Assembly: GCA_964618455.1 (NCBI GenBank) | Contig: CAZUAQ010000021.1 | Coordinates: forward strand, 1-64,000 | DNA from: CAZUAQ01 sp964618455 | GTDB taxonomy: Bacteria > Planctomycetota > Phycisphaerae > UBA1845 > PWPN01 | Reading direction: 5' to 3' | DNA: 64,000 bases | Part shown: one piece after another, positions 27,221 to 36,007 of the stretch | Position numbering within the stretch: the first letter of the stretch is position 1 | Layout of the letters: each line of letters opens with the position of its first letter | Notes under the pieces: model-generated | The model's input: the letters and a program-made list of their open reading frames with translations, nothing else | What the model was told of the DNA's origin: nothing | Databases searched by the model: none | Made by a program: the position numbers and the translations under genes

Positions 27221-28588
27221 TTAAATCATCTCGTACATCACCGCCGCGAAGGCTTCCGCCAGCGTGGCGATGCCTTCGACCAGGGCGTCCTCGGGGATGC
27301 ACAGTGGCGGGCAGAGCTTGATCGTCGCGCCGCCGACACCCACCGGAGCGAAGAGCATGATGCCGCGCCCGACGGCGTGCTCCACGATCCGCCGGGCGAG
27401 ATCGCCGTCGGGTGTGTCGCTTTTGCCCTCGGTCACGTGGACCCCCGCCAAAAGACCCAGGCCGTGGATGGCACCGACGTGCGTGTCGTACGGTTTGAGC
27501 CGCTGCCAAAGTTCGCGGTGCATGACCTCGCCGAGACGCGCCGATTTCTCGACGAGTCCTTCGTCGATGATGGCGTTGATGTTGGCGAGCGCGGCGGCGC
27601 AGCAGACGGGGTTACCGCCATGGGTGTTGGTCATGCTGAGCGGACCGTGCTGATCCATCAGGTCCGCGCGTCCGGCCAGTGCCGACAGTGGCAACGCGCC
27701 GCTGACTCCCTTACCCAGCGTGATCAGATCCGGCACGACTTCGTAGTGCTCGAAAGCAAAGAGCCGGCCCGTTCGGCCAAAACTGGCCTGGACCTCGTCG
27801 AAGGTGAGCAACGCGTTCCAGGTGTCGCACCATGCGCGGAGCTTCTGGAAGTAAGTCGGCGGACCGAAGCTCGCGCCGCCGCCCTGATAGGATTCGGCAA
27901 TGACGCCCGCCACCTGCGCGGGTTTGAATCCCGCTTCATTCAGACGCTGCTCGAAGAGATCGAAGGATTGATCCGGGCAGTAGTAACCGTCGGGGAAGGG
28001 AACCTGGATCATGTACGGATCATGTCGGCCGATCCACGCCTTGGCGGCGGGGATGCCACCGATCATCTGCGAACCGAGCGTGCGCCCGTGAAAGGCGTTG
28101 GCGAAGCTGACGATGACCTGCTTCTCGGGTGAGATGCCCAGGCCGTGAGTGCGCATCTGCTTGATCGCGCATTCCACGGCTTCGCTGCCGGTGGTCAGCA
28201 GGAAGACCTTGCTCAGCGGTTCGGGCAGGAGTTCAGCGATGCGCCGGGCCAGGCGGATGCGCGGCTCGTTGGCGAACCCGAACGTATGCAGAAGACTCCG
28301 CTGCGTTTCATTGAGGATGGCTTCGACGATGCGCGGGTGGGCGTGCCCGGCGTTGGTGACCAGCACACCGCTGGTGAAATCGATCCATCGGTTCCCGGCG
28401 GCATCGAAGACCTGGAAGCCTTCCGCGCGGTCCCACACCACCGGAGGCTGGCCCTGCACCGCCACCGGTTCGCAAGCCGCCGACGCCTCCAGCAACGCCA
28501 TCGCCTCGGGTGAGGGAAGGGGAGGCCGGATTCGCCGGTAGCGGGTGTCGACTTCAACGGCGGGGAGAATCATGTGTTTATCTTGCAT
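27221..28588 (-). CDS. Class III PLP-dependent aminotransferase
   Basis: 455 residues. The PLP lysine is K293 in LITLGKGVSG, the cofactor Asp is D264 in LLTFDEVQAS, and LTTGSEAVECAIKQ and FHGRTLGSQ complete the fold type I, class III set. The closest groups are 4-aminobutyrate, ornithine or other omega-amino-acid aminotransferases; the amino donor cannot be told. Start ATG 28588; ATG 28573 is an alternative, and neither has a strong SD. It converges on trpS and diverges from mutM. Confidence 0.9.
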   Translation of the reverse strand: MQDKHMILPAVEVDTRYRRIRPPLPSPEAMALLEASAACEPVAVQGQPPVVWDRAEGFQVFDAAGNRWIDFTSGVLVTNAGHAHPRIVEAILNETQRSLLHTFGFANEPRIRLARRIAELLPEPLSKVFLLTTGSEAVECAIKQMRTHGLGISPEKQVIVSFANAFHGRTLGSQMIGGIPAAKAWIGRHDPYMIQVPFPDGYYCPDQSFDLFEQRLNEAGFKPAQVAGVIAESYQGGGASFGPPTYFQKLRAWCDTWNALLTFDEVQASFGRTGRLFAFEHYEVVPDLITLGKGVSGALPLSALAGRADLMDQHGPLSMTNTHGGNPVCCAAALANINAIIDEGLVEKSARLGEVMHRELWQRLKPYDTHVGAIHGLGLLAGVHVTEGKSDTPDGDLARRIVEHAVGRGIMLFAPVGVGGATIKLCPPLCIPEDALVEGIATLAEAFAAVMYEMI

Positions 28589-28666
28589 ACTGCGTTATCA
28601 CACTTAAACAGAGGGACACTGTCCTGAATGGGGGTCCTGCCGCGATGGTGCATTGTTGCACAAGGG

Positions 28667-28680
28667 TATAATAGTCGCCA
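28667..28680 (+). promoter_or_regulatory. -10 box placing mutM on a leaderless mRNA
   Basis: Consensus TATAAT at 28667-28672, 7 nt before the mutM ATG, so the transcript would start at or next to the start codon. No SD-like sequence fits between. No good -35 hexamer is visible. Confidence 0.45.
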
Positions 28681-29537
28681 TGCCGGAACTACCTGAAGTG
28701 GAAACCATCGTTCGCGGGCTCGCCGGGCAGGTGGTCGGGCGACGCGTCGAGAGGGTTGAGCTGGCCCGCGGCGATATCGTGCACGGCCACCCCGCCCCGC
28801 TGTGTGCGCTGATTCATCGGCGGTGCACAGAGACCGTCGATCGGCACGGCAAGTGGATTCGGCTCGCGATGGAAGGGCCGACGCGTCTCGAGATTCACCT
28901 GGGCATGAGCGGCCGACTGGTTTGGGTGCCCGAGGACTCACCGGTTGAAGCGCATACGCATCTGCGTCTGGGGTTCCGGCGGTGCCGCAAGGAACTTCGC
29001 TTCATTGATCCGCGGCGTTTCGGGGGAGTCTGGCTGACGCACGGGAACGGGGACGCGTGCGATGCCTGGATCGGCGCGGTTCGCGTCACGCCGGGGCCGG
29101 ACGCACTCCTTCTGAAAGCCAAGTCATTTCAGCAGATATTGAAACGTCGTCGACAGATCAAGGCGCTCCTGCTGGACCAGGGTGCGATTGCCGGCCTCGG
29201 CAACATTTACTGCGATGAGATTCTCCACCGTGCCGGCATCCACCCGCTCACAAGGGCCTCCGACTTGACACTCGAGCAGGGGCGGACGCTCCATCGCGCC
29301 CTCCGTCAAGTGTTGCTTCACGCGATTCGAGCAGGAGGATCTTCCATCCGCGACTATCGCGATGCCTCCAACATGGCCGGAAGTTTCCAGAATCGGCATC
29401 GGGTCTATCAGCGGGAAGGATTGCCCTGCGGGCGTTGCCGGACCCCGATTACGCATATGCAGGCAGCCGGACGCAGCACGTTCTACTGTCCGGCGTGCCA
29501 GCCCCCACCTGCTTCATTTCAGGAATCGTTGAAATGA
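28680..29537 (+). CDS. mutM: Formamidopyrimidine-DNA glycosylase
   Basis: 285 residues. The N-terminus MPELPEVETIVRGL supplies the catalytic Pro and Glu after Met removal. The substrate-recognition segments HLGMSGRL and RKELRFIDPRRFGGVWL, the helix-two-turn-helix LLDQGAIAGLGNIYCDEIL and the C-terminal zinc finger CGRC...CPAC are intact. It excises 8-oxoguanine and FaPy lesions with AP-lyase activity. The ATG at 28680 is fixed by the family start; it has no leader or SD (see the -10 box above it). No partner genes are in line. Confidence 0.97.
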   Translation: MPELPEVETIVRGLAGQVVGRRVERVELARGDIVHGHPAPLCALIHRRCTETVDRHGKWIRLAMEGPTRLEIHLGMSGRLVWVPEDSPVEAHTHLRLGFRRCRKELRFIDPRRFGGVWLTHGNGDACDAWIGAVRVTPGPDALLLKAKSFQQILKRRRQIKALLLDQGAIAGLGNIYCDEILHRAGIHPLTRASDLTLEQGRTLHRALRQVLLHAIRAGGSSIRDYRDASNMAGSFQNRHRVYQREGLPCGRCRTPITHMQAAGRSTFYCPACQPPPASFQESLK

Positions 29538-30066
29538 GGATATCGAGAAGTGCGAAGTCCTGACTTCAACGGCGGCCGGGCCGAGCCGGAAGAAATCGCC
29601 GAGGCCGGAAAGAGAGCTTCATCATGAAACCCTCTTTCCATGCTGGGCCGCCTCGTACGGATCTCCCCGTTTGCCCGTACGTCCCATTGCGACGGAACCC
29701 GTTCGCCTCGACGATCAGCTTACCGTTGACGTGCTCACTTCCGCGGAGGGGAGTCTCCCGAGGAGAACCGACACCGCGCTTGTAATAGAAATGCGTCCCG
29801 CCCCTGTGAAATTCTCTGTAAAGAGGCATCTTAACTGTTGGCATTCATGTAGCAAGATCAAAAGACCCTGTTTTTATCACAATCCACGCCAGATTCGTTT
29901 GTCTGCAGTGACATGAGCGGCGGGCATGTCTTGATGCATCCTTTGAGGCGCGGAGCCGGTATGGGATCGTTACGCGACTAGATCTGGCATCCCGATACGT
30001 CCGCGATTACGATACCGGCTTCTCGCGGTATGATTCGCTCGGGATCCAATGGGGCTCGGTTTGCTC
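29538..30066. other. 529 bp without a supported gene
   Basis: Short frames on both strands have no recognisable product. I see no convincing hairpin terminator after mutM and no RNA signature. Confidence 0.45.
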
Positions 30067-30771
30067 ATGCGAAAATGTGTCATTCTCCAATGCATGCTTC
30101 TGCTCGGCGGGGCCGCCGGCGGTGCAGGCTGCCAGGCGCCGGACGCGCCCGAGGGACCGGCGCGGATGACGGTACAGATGGCGTCCGAGGATGACCGCTC
30201 GCGCCTCTGGAAGGCGGCCACCGACATCCTGGAAGAGCACTACTTCGAGCTGGACCGTGTCGACCGCCTGGAAGGGATCATCACAACCCGGCCGGAGACG
30301 GCGGGGAACTGGTTCGAACTCTGGCGACCGCAATCCCCGGAGCCGTATCATTGGTGGGAGAATAACATCCACACCATGCAGCGCACCGCCACCGTCCGCA
30401 TCGTCCCGCAGAACACGCCTGATGCCGTGGATCTCGAAGTCGAGGTGCGTCGCCACAAGTACCATCTCGAAGAGCGTGCCATCGATAACGCCGCCGCCGC
30501 GCTGCGTCTTTACAGCAGCGATGTTCCCACCACGACCGGCCAGATGGCGTCACTCGCCCGAACCTCGTACACGACCGATGCCGGCCGCGCCCCGCGATAC
30601 GAACTCGACCTGCTTAACGCTATTCTTTTGCGCTATCAGCAGATCGATCCGGCGGAGTTCGCGGCACAGGTCGAGCAGGGCAACACCGCCCCGAATGCCG
30701 ACGCTTCGATTGACAATGTTCCGAATGAGAATGTCCCGCCGCCCCCGTCGCCGGACGACATATCAGAATGA
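30067..30771 (+). CDS. Putative lipoprotein of unknown function
   Basis: About 234 residues. The N-terminal MRKCVILQCMLLLGGAAGGAGCQ resembles a lipoprotein signal with Cys at the end, though the -3 residue is Gly, which is unusual. The body has a WKAATDILEEHYFELDRVDRLEGIITTRPET segment, a pattern seen in several Planctomycete exported proteins, and a beta-rich VDLEVEVRRHKYHLEERAI stretch. It ends in a Pro/Asp-rich tail. Start ATG 30067 is preferred over the in-frame 30049 to give a proper signal. No functional family is recognised. Confidence 0.7.
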   Translation: MRKCVILQCMLLLGGAAGGAGCQAPDAPEGPARMTVQMASEDDRSRLWKAATDILEEHYFELDRVDRLEGIITTRPETAGNWFELWRPQSPEPYHWWENNIHTMQRTATVRIVPQNTPDAVDLEVEVRRHKYHLEERAIDNAAAALRLYSSDVPTTTGQMASLARTSYTTDAGRAPRYELDLLNAILLRYQQIDPAEFAAQVEQGNTAPNADASIDNVPNENVPPPPSPDDISE

Positions 30772-30828
30772 TCGGCCCGGAGCGGCCCGCCCTCTCGGTC
30801 TCGGCGCGTCACGTGCCTAAGATTCCCC

Positions 30829-31410
30829 ATGACTTCCAGCGATGATCATGACAGCCTGGCCCGCGCCTATCTCGATGACCAACTGGGCGAAGCTGCGCCG
30901 AAGACGCTGATTCCACTGGGCCGATTCGATGACGCGCCGCTGGAAGGCGAAGGCAGCATGAGCGTCTTCAGTTTCGCCGCGTCGCTCGGTGGCAACCCGG
31001 CGGAAAACTATGTCGTCGTCGCCGGCGAGACGCAGCCCAACTACTATCCCGCCTGGAATCTGACGCCCGAAGATATGTTCACGCTGCATCTCGGCACGCG
31101 CTTCATGCTGGTCATGGAAATCCAGCAGGCGCCGTTGGAGGATCTGCCCGCCACGCTCCAAGCCGACCTGGCCGAGCAGTTCACCCGTATCGCGCCGGGT
31201 GAATCCCTCACGGGGTTCGCGCCGCAGGTCGCCTTCCGGCTGGAAGATCATCTTCACGCCGTCTGCCGGCTTCGCGTCGCCGAAGAGGAGGTTGCCGTGG
31301 TGACCGGCCAGATTCCCCTCGGCATCTTCCGTGAGATCGATCTGCCCCCGCACGTGCTTTACCGCCTCCACCTCGGCCGCATCATCCGCGCCGAGGCCGA
31401 CGCCTCCTGA
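30829..31410 (+). CDS. Conserved-type hypothetical protein
   Basis: 193 residues, soluble, no signal peptide, acidic. Not recognised. It has alternating strands and helices (GETQPNYYPAWNLTPEDMFTLHLGTRFMLVMEIQ; HVLYRLHLGRIIRAEA). Start ATG 30829 lies 57 bp after the lipoprotein gene, so the two may be co-transcribed. It converges on the mandelate-racemase-type gene. Confidence 0.7.
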   Translation: MTSSDDHDSLARAYLDDQLGEAAPKTLIPLGRFDDAPLEGEGSMSVFSFAASLGGNPAENYVVVAGETQPNYYPAWNLTPEDMFTLHLGTRFMLVMEIQQAPLEDLPATLQADLAEQFTRIAPGESLTGFAPQVAFRLEDHLHAVCRLRVAEEEVAVVTGQIPLGIFREIDLPPHVLYRLHLGRIIRAEADAS

Positions 31411-31437
31411 GAGAATCCTGTTTGCGCAGGGTGTGCC

Positions 31438-32613
31438 TCACACATCGGGCGTCTGGAAGAGGACCTTGCCGCCGACACGGATCTCCGCGTCGACCAGATA
31501 CTTGCGCACGGTGTCGAGATTGACGTCGATGCCGAGACCGGGGGCGTTCGGCGCACGGACCTGTCCGTTCGCGTCCCGCGCGATGGGGTTCGCCACGAGA
31601 TCCCTGGCCACGTCGAATAGTTCCACCGGATACTCGCAGATGACATCCGCTTCGAGCCCGGCGAACGGCTGTAATGACGCGCTGAGCGCCAGGTGGCTGG
31701 TGAAGGTGTGGTTGACATAAGTGATGCCGCGCTGCGAGGCGTAGTCCGCCACCTGCTTGGCAGACGAGATGCCTCCGATGCGTCCGGCGTCGATCTGCAC
31801 GTAGCCGATGCCCCCGTAATCCATCAGGTTCCGCGCGAGGTGGAAGTTGTGGCTTCCTTCGCCCGCCGCCAGCTTCACCGTCTGCACGTTCTTCGACAAT
31901 TCGGCATACGCATGCAAAGCCTCGGACTCGAACGGCTCCTCGAGCCACGTGGCTTTCACTTCTTCGAGTGTCGGGACCACCGCCGCCGCGCGGGCCACGT
32001 CCTCGCCCCATACCGTGCCCGCGTCCACGAGGAGAATGCCGTCAGGGCCGAGCCCTTCGCGCGCGGCGTGCAGCTGATCGATGTCCTGCTGCACGGTGCC
32101 GTGGCCGAACGGGCCCCAGCCGAACTTGGCGGCGCGGTAGCCCTGGGACGTGTACGCCTTTGCCTTCGCGAGTGTCTGCTGCGGTTCATCGCCGAACAGC
32201 GCCGAGGCGTACGGCGTCTTCGGGTACGCCTTCGCATAGCCCAGCAGGGAATACACCGGCGCCTGCAGCTTGAGCCCGAGCAGGTTCCAGAGTGCCGAGT
32301 CGATCCCCGCATACGTATGGTCCGCCTGCAGGAGGTCGAAGCAATGCGTCCGCACGCGACGGCCGATTCGGGCGATGTCCTCCACCGCGTTGAGTTCCTG
32401 GCCGAGCACGGCGGTGGCGATGTTCTTGCATGCCGAGTGCGACATCGGACAGCACCAGCTCGCAATCGACACCAGCGGCGCCGCTTCGCATTCGCCCCAC
32501 GCTTCCAGGCCGCCGCCCCGCACGCGCACCAGCAGCGCATCCTGACTGCCGTCGCCGATGTCCTGAATCTCCGGCATCGCCAGATAGAAGAAATCCACGC
32601 TCTCGATGTTCAC
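31438..32613 (-). CDS. Mandelate racemase/muconate lactonizing-type enzyme
   Basis: 391 residues of the enolase superfamily. Metal ligands lie at the ends of barrel strands: Asp in LLVDAGT, Glu in WLEEPF and Glu in AAGEGS; a base lysine candidate is in RAAKFGW and a late His is in VNHTFTSH. The N-terminal capping domain and a 'A..DSALWNLLG' helix are typical. It probably acts on an acid-sugar (dehydratase) or a racemizable acid; the specific substrate cannot be read. It diverges from the TauE gene, with about 210 bp between. Start ATG 32613. Confidence 0.88.
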   Translation of the reverse strand: MNIESVDFFYLAMPEIQDIGDGSQDALLVRVRGGGLEAWGECEAAPLVSIASWCCPMSHSACKNIATAVLGQELNAVEDIARIGRRVRTHCFDLLQADHTYAGIDSALWNLLGLKLQAPVYSLLGYAKAYPKTPYASALFGDEPQQTLAKAKAYTSQGYRAAKFGWGPFGHGTVQQDIDQLHAAREGLGPDGILLVDAGTVWGEDVARAAAVVPTLEEVKATWLEEPFESEALHAYAELSKNVQTVKLAAGEGSHNFHLARNLMDYGGIGYVQIDAGRIGGISSAKQVADYASQRGITYVNHTFTSHLALSASLQPFAGLEADVICEYPVELFDVARDLVANPIARDANGQVRAPNAPGLGIDVNLDTVRKYLVDAEIRVGGKVLFQTPDV

Positions 32614-32824
32614 GGGGGGCCTCGCTTGCTGTTCAGGCTGAGTGAGTTCGTCGCGACTCGGCGTCGGCCGGGCGAGGAGTGGAGTGTAGCGCGGGGCCGA
32701 CTTTTGTCAATTCATTGAGGTGAGTCACCGGCTGAATCGATGACGCCTCGCGACGTGTCGTGGCACGGGGTACGATGAATCACTTTCCCTGCCGCCTTGG
32801 CGGGAGGGGCATGGAGTTGTCGGT

Positions 32825-33631
32825 ATGGATTGGATCGTTCCGCAGGGCTATGACGGGTCGCCCATCGTCTACATGCTGATCGCCTGCACCGCCTTCATGC
32901 TCACCGGCATTTCCAAGGGCGGCTTCGGGGGTGTGGCGGTGATCGCGACACCGCTCATGATGCTCGTCGCTCCCGGCAAGCTTGCCCTCGGCATCTGGGT
33001 ACCGCTGCTGATTCTCTGCGACATTTTCACCATGCGTGCGTATCCGAAAGAGTGGGCGCTGCGGCCGATTGCCATCCTCGCGCCGTGGATGCTCGTCGGC
33101 TTCGGGGTCGGGTACGTCGTGCTTGGTCGCGTGGACGATCGGATGATCAAGATCTTCGTCGGCGTGCTGTCGCTGGTATTCGTGGCGTTGCAGATCGTGC
33201 GGATCGTGTGGCAGCGTCGTGAAGCGAGAGCGAACGGCGGGACGGTGGAGAAGCCGCCGTGGCGTCCGACGTTCCTCCAAGCCGCGCCGTACGGCATCGT
33301 CGGCGGTGTCTGCTCGATGGTCGCCCACTCCGCCGGGGCGATCACCACGATGTACCTGCTCCCGCAACTCGACCGGCGGAGCTTCGCCGGCACCAGCGCC
33401 CGCTTCTACTTCGTGTTCAACATCGTCAAGACGCCGCTTTACGCTCAGCCCGACATCGGCGTCGTCACGACCGAGGCGCTGGTCAAGAGTCTCTGGTTGA
33501 TGCCGTTCGTGCCGCTGTCGATCTGGATCGGCGAACGGTTGAACAAGCACCTGTCCCCGGAGACGTTCAACCAGGTCATCTACGCACTGCTGGCGGTGAG
33601 CGGCGTGTACCTGCTGTACGCGAACATCTGA
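32825..33631 (+). CDS. Sulfite exporter TauE/SafE family transporter
   Basis: 268 residues with about 8 TM helices. The N-terminal helix contains the typical GISKGGFGGVAVIATPLM, and the second half has MVAHSAGAITTMYLLPQLDRRSFAGTSARFYFVFNIVK, the family pattern. Members export sulfite, sulfoacetate or other organosulfonates; the substrate here is unknown. ATG 32825 has GGAGTTG in reach. The gene ends about 25 bp before the duplicated murJ-tail segment begins. Confidence 0.9.
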   Translation: MDWIVPQGYDGSPIVYMLIACTAFMLTGISKGGFGGVAVIATPLMMLVAPGKLALGIWVPLLILCDIFTMRAYPKEWALRPIAILAPWMLVGFGVGYVVLGRVDDRMIKIFVGVLSLVFVALQIVRIVWQRREARANGGTVEKPPWRPTFLQAAPYGIVGGVCSMVAHSAGAITTMYLLPQLDRRSFAGTSARFYFVFNIVKTPLYAQPDIGVVTTEALVKSLWLMPFVPLSIWIGERLNKHLSPETFNQVIYALLAVSGVYLLYANI

Positions 33632-33657
33632 CCCCGCGCAAAAGGGTGGCCAAGCTC

Positions 33658-33959
33658 TTCGAACCTGTAGTTCACGAATGAATTCAGCCCGGTTACTTTC
33701 CGTGAATCATCTCGCGCAGTTCTTCGCAGCGGAGTGCGAGTGCCGCCAGGATGAACACGGCGGCGCCCGTGCCGACCATCGCCGCCAGTTGCAGCGCGGC
33801 GCCGGCATCGCCGATGGCAGATCCGACCATGACCACCGCCACGCCCATAACGCTAGACGCGGCCGCGATCTTCAACGCACTCGCCCCGACGGCCCCCCAG
33901 GCCAGCCGGCCGATGTTCGTCTGATACTTCCACAGCAGGATCGATACCTGCAAGCCCGC
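33658..33959. repeat. Direct repeat copy 1 (tail of murJ)
   Basis: 302 bp that match 35705-36007 with about ten substitutions and one 1-nt indel (roughly 97 % identity). Homology begins at TTCGAAC and ends at CCCGC. It covers the last 85 codons of murJ plus about 36 bp past its stop, in the same orientation as the full copy. Confidence 0.95.
33693..33959 (-). pseudogene. Truncated 3' copy of murJ
   Basis: The frame is still open for about 86 residues (ILLWKYQTNIGRLAWG to ELREMIHGK) and differs from the intact MurJ tail at three residues; most other changes are silent. There is no start signal of its own, and it would be a membrane-tail fragment without the flippase core. The lack of stops points to either a recent origin or past selection. 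Confidence 0.85.
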
Positions 33960-34001
33960 CTAAATCAGGCGATGGCGTAAAGGATGCCAAAACAAGCTCA
34001 A

Positions 34002-35010
34002 TCACGAACCAAGTCGTCGCTTCCTCAGCGTAGCCAACGTCCCGAAAACTACAAATACCGCAGTTCCCGGTTCGGGCAACCTGACGATCCATCCTTCATC
34101 AAAACCGTCGGGATTGATACCCGTGCCCACGATGGTCATTCCGTCGTCCGAAACGCCCATAGCCTCACTCAGTGTCCAACCCGTTAGATCATTCCCATAG
34201 CTGACCAGCAGATCCTTCAAGCTTTGCATTCCATTCGTATCATCCCAGATGAATGCTACCTTATTGTTGGGCAAGTAGCTGTAGCCGACAATAACCGACC
34301 CGTCCGCAGAGGCATCGACTGCAGAGCCAACCACAAGACTTCCCGAGGGGTCTTCCAGCGCAACCATACCGCCTTCGGAAGTCCAACGGAAAGGGACAGG
34401 GCCGACTTGGTAGACTTCACAGGAGCCGACGACAACCGTCCCATCCGCGGAAATGCCTTGGCCATAAACAAAGGAATCCGCCAATGTAATGGTTCAGCCT
34501 GAATTGGAGAGTCAGGCTGAACCATTACAATTTCGACCGACGATAACCTGACCATTGGCCGATACATCAATAGCAGTGCTTGAACTTATATAATCAGAAT
34601 CATAGGGAGGGAGTGAGCCTAAGTACATCGGAGAGTTGGGTGGTTGCCAAGACACGGACTCCTGCCCATCACTGAGCTAATTGATCCCACGACAATCGAA
34701 CCATCGAAGGTCGCTCCAGTCGCACGACTGTTGTAGTTCCCCGCATATATGCTCTCAATTCCACCTCCGAACGTCCACTGGGCGGCTTCATACGCGGAGT
34801 CACTACAGCCTCTACCCACGACGGTTTGCCGTCTCCGGATACTCCGTAGGCCGCGCTGCTGTGCGTGCCCCCAGGCAGATCACCCATTCCTTGAAAAACA
34901 GCTTGAGCGTAGACCGATGTGCTCGCAGCAGTCACGATCACCATGAATCCCCAGTACATTGCTGAACACCCTCTTCGGTAATACGTGCTTGTTCCAGAAA
35001 TGCGTGCCAT
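34002..35010 (-). pseudogene. Frameshifted HAF-repeat, PEP-CTERM secreted protein
   Basis: The start ATG 35010 has a strong AAGGAGGAGG and a signal peptide (YWGFMVIVTAASTSVYAQA). The HAF-type repeats (DGTVVVG, DGSVIVGYS, DGMTIVGTG) then run through three frames: a 1-nt loss near 34825 (GDGK|VVGRGC), another 1-nt shift near 34665, and two in-frame stops within a perfect inverted repeat at 34486-34528. The C-terminal PEP-CTERM sorting tail LPEPGTAVFVVFGTLATLRKRR is intact. The intact product would have been a surface or exported protein of about 335 residues; now it is a relic. Confidence 0.85.
34486..34528. repeat. Perfect 17-bp inverted repeat in the pseudogene
   Basis: GTAATGGTTCAGCCTGA (34486-34502) and its exact reverse complement (34512-34528) around a 9-nt spacer. 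Both arms introduce a TGA in the HAF reading frame. Such perfect palindromes commonly arise by template switching during replication; a terminator role is unlikely because no T-run follows. Confidence 0.85.
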
Positions 35011-35441
35011 CTGTGCCTCCTCCTTTTCACTATCGAGATGACAAAAGTACCTAGAAGCTACGGTGTATCGAGTTGCTACGCTCAGTCTATTAGACCTGGC
35101 GCCATTCGGGTTGCGTTGGCAACAGCCAACAACAAGCCCCTTTGTTGCCAATGAGGCATTGCATGAGCTTAATGCGTCACTTGAATTATTGCATCGGCGT
35201 TGAGGCAGTTAATACATTTCACAGACTCATCAGGGTGATTCCATGAGTAAGCAAATACCCCACATCGATGGTACTTACAATAGTAACTGATCCCCTGCAG
35301 ATGCACAACCATTATCAATAAAAAAAGATCAAGATATCTGCATGTCAGGCGACTGCTCGTAACAAGCGGTCGATCTGGATGTAATCATGCCCATAGTCAG
35401 CAATGGCACCAGCGATTACTGCCTGATGGGCATTCTTGATC
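35011..35441. other. Gene-poor, decayed segment
   Basis: AT-richer than its surroundings (for example 35318-35335). A short minus-strand frame to about 35345 reads ...AVIAGAIADYGHDYIQIDRLLRAVA and stop, possibly another gene tail, not identified. Nothing else is supported. Confidence 0.4.
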
Positions 35442-35600
35442 TCAGTCGAACTCCCGGGATTCCTTAGTCACGCGCTCTGCGTCTCCATCGAGGAACTGTT
35501 GCCCGAATGCATCACCGAGCGCCAGTCCTTCCAGCGAAATCCGTGCTCGCGCCAGAGCGTCTTGTCTATTATCAAGTTGTTTGTTCTGCGAGTTCATCAT
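35442..35600 (-). pseudogene. ADP-ribosylglycohydrolase-like N-terminal remnant
   Basis: 52 residues ending at a stop: ARARISLEGLALGDAFGQQFL matches the N-terminal helix of ADP-ribosylglycohydrolase-family proteins (typical SLEGLxxGDAFG). The remaining about 250 residues with the metal-site Asp cluster are missing. A decayed gene is the best reading; a small real protein cannot be excluded. Confidence 0.5.
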
Positions 35601-35704
35601 TGTGTATGTGGTTGCTAGGGGCTGTGCCTGTAAAGATACTCTATGCATTTGGATATTCAAGTCTATGCGATGTTCGGACGAATGAATTGAGTTGGCTCAG
35701 AATG

Positions 35705-36007
35705 TTCGAACCCTGTAGTTCACGAATGAATTCAGCCCGGTTACTTTCCGTGAATCATCTCGCGCAGTTCTTCGCAGCGGAGTGCGAGTGCCGCCAGGAT
35801 GAACACGGCGGCGCCCGTGCCGACCATCGTCGCCAGTTGCAGCGCGGCGCCGGCATCGCCAATGGCAGATCCGACCATGACCACTGCCACGCCCATGGCG
35901 CTAGACGCGGCCGCGATCTTCAACGCACTCGCCCCGACGGCGCCCCAGGCCAGCCGGCCGATGTTCTTCTGATACTTCCACAACAGGATCGAGACCTGCA
36001 ATCCCGC
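35705..36007. repeat. Direct repeat copy 2 (within and after murJ)
   Basis: 303 bp comprising the 3' end of intact murJ and the sequence after its stop; it pairs with 33658-33959. The two copies enclose 33960-35704, about 1.74 kb. Confidence 0.95.

Noticed and set aside
33960..35704. Intact mobile element with transposase
   Set aside because: No integrase or transposase frame or terminal inverted repeats were found; only relics and direct flanking repeats.
35705..35720. tRNA T-loop-like TTCGAACCC
   Set aside because: The flanking 5-bp arms do not pair and no acceptor or anticodon stem can be drawn on either strand.
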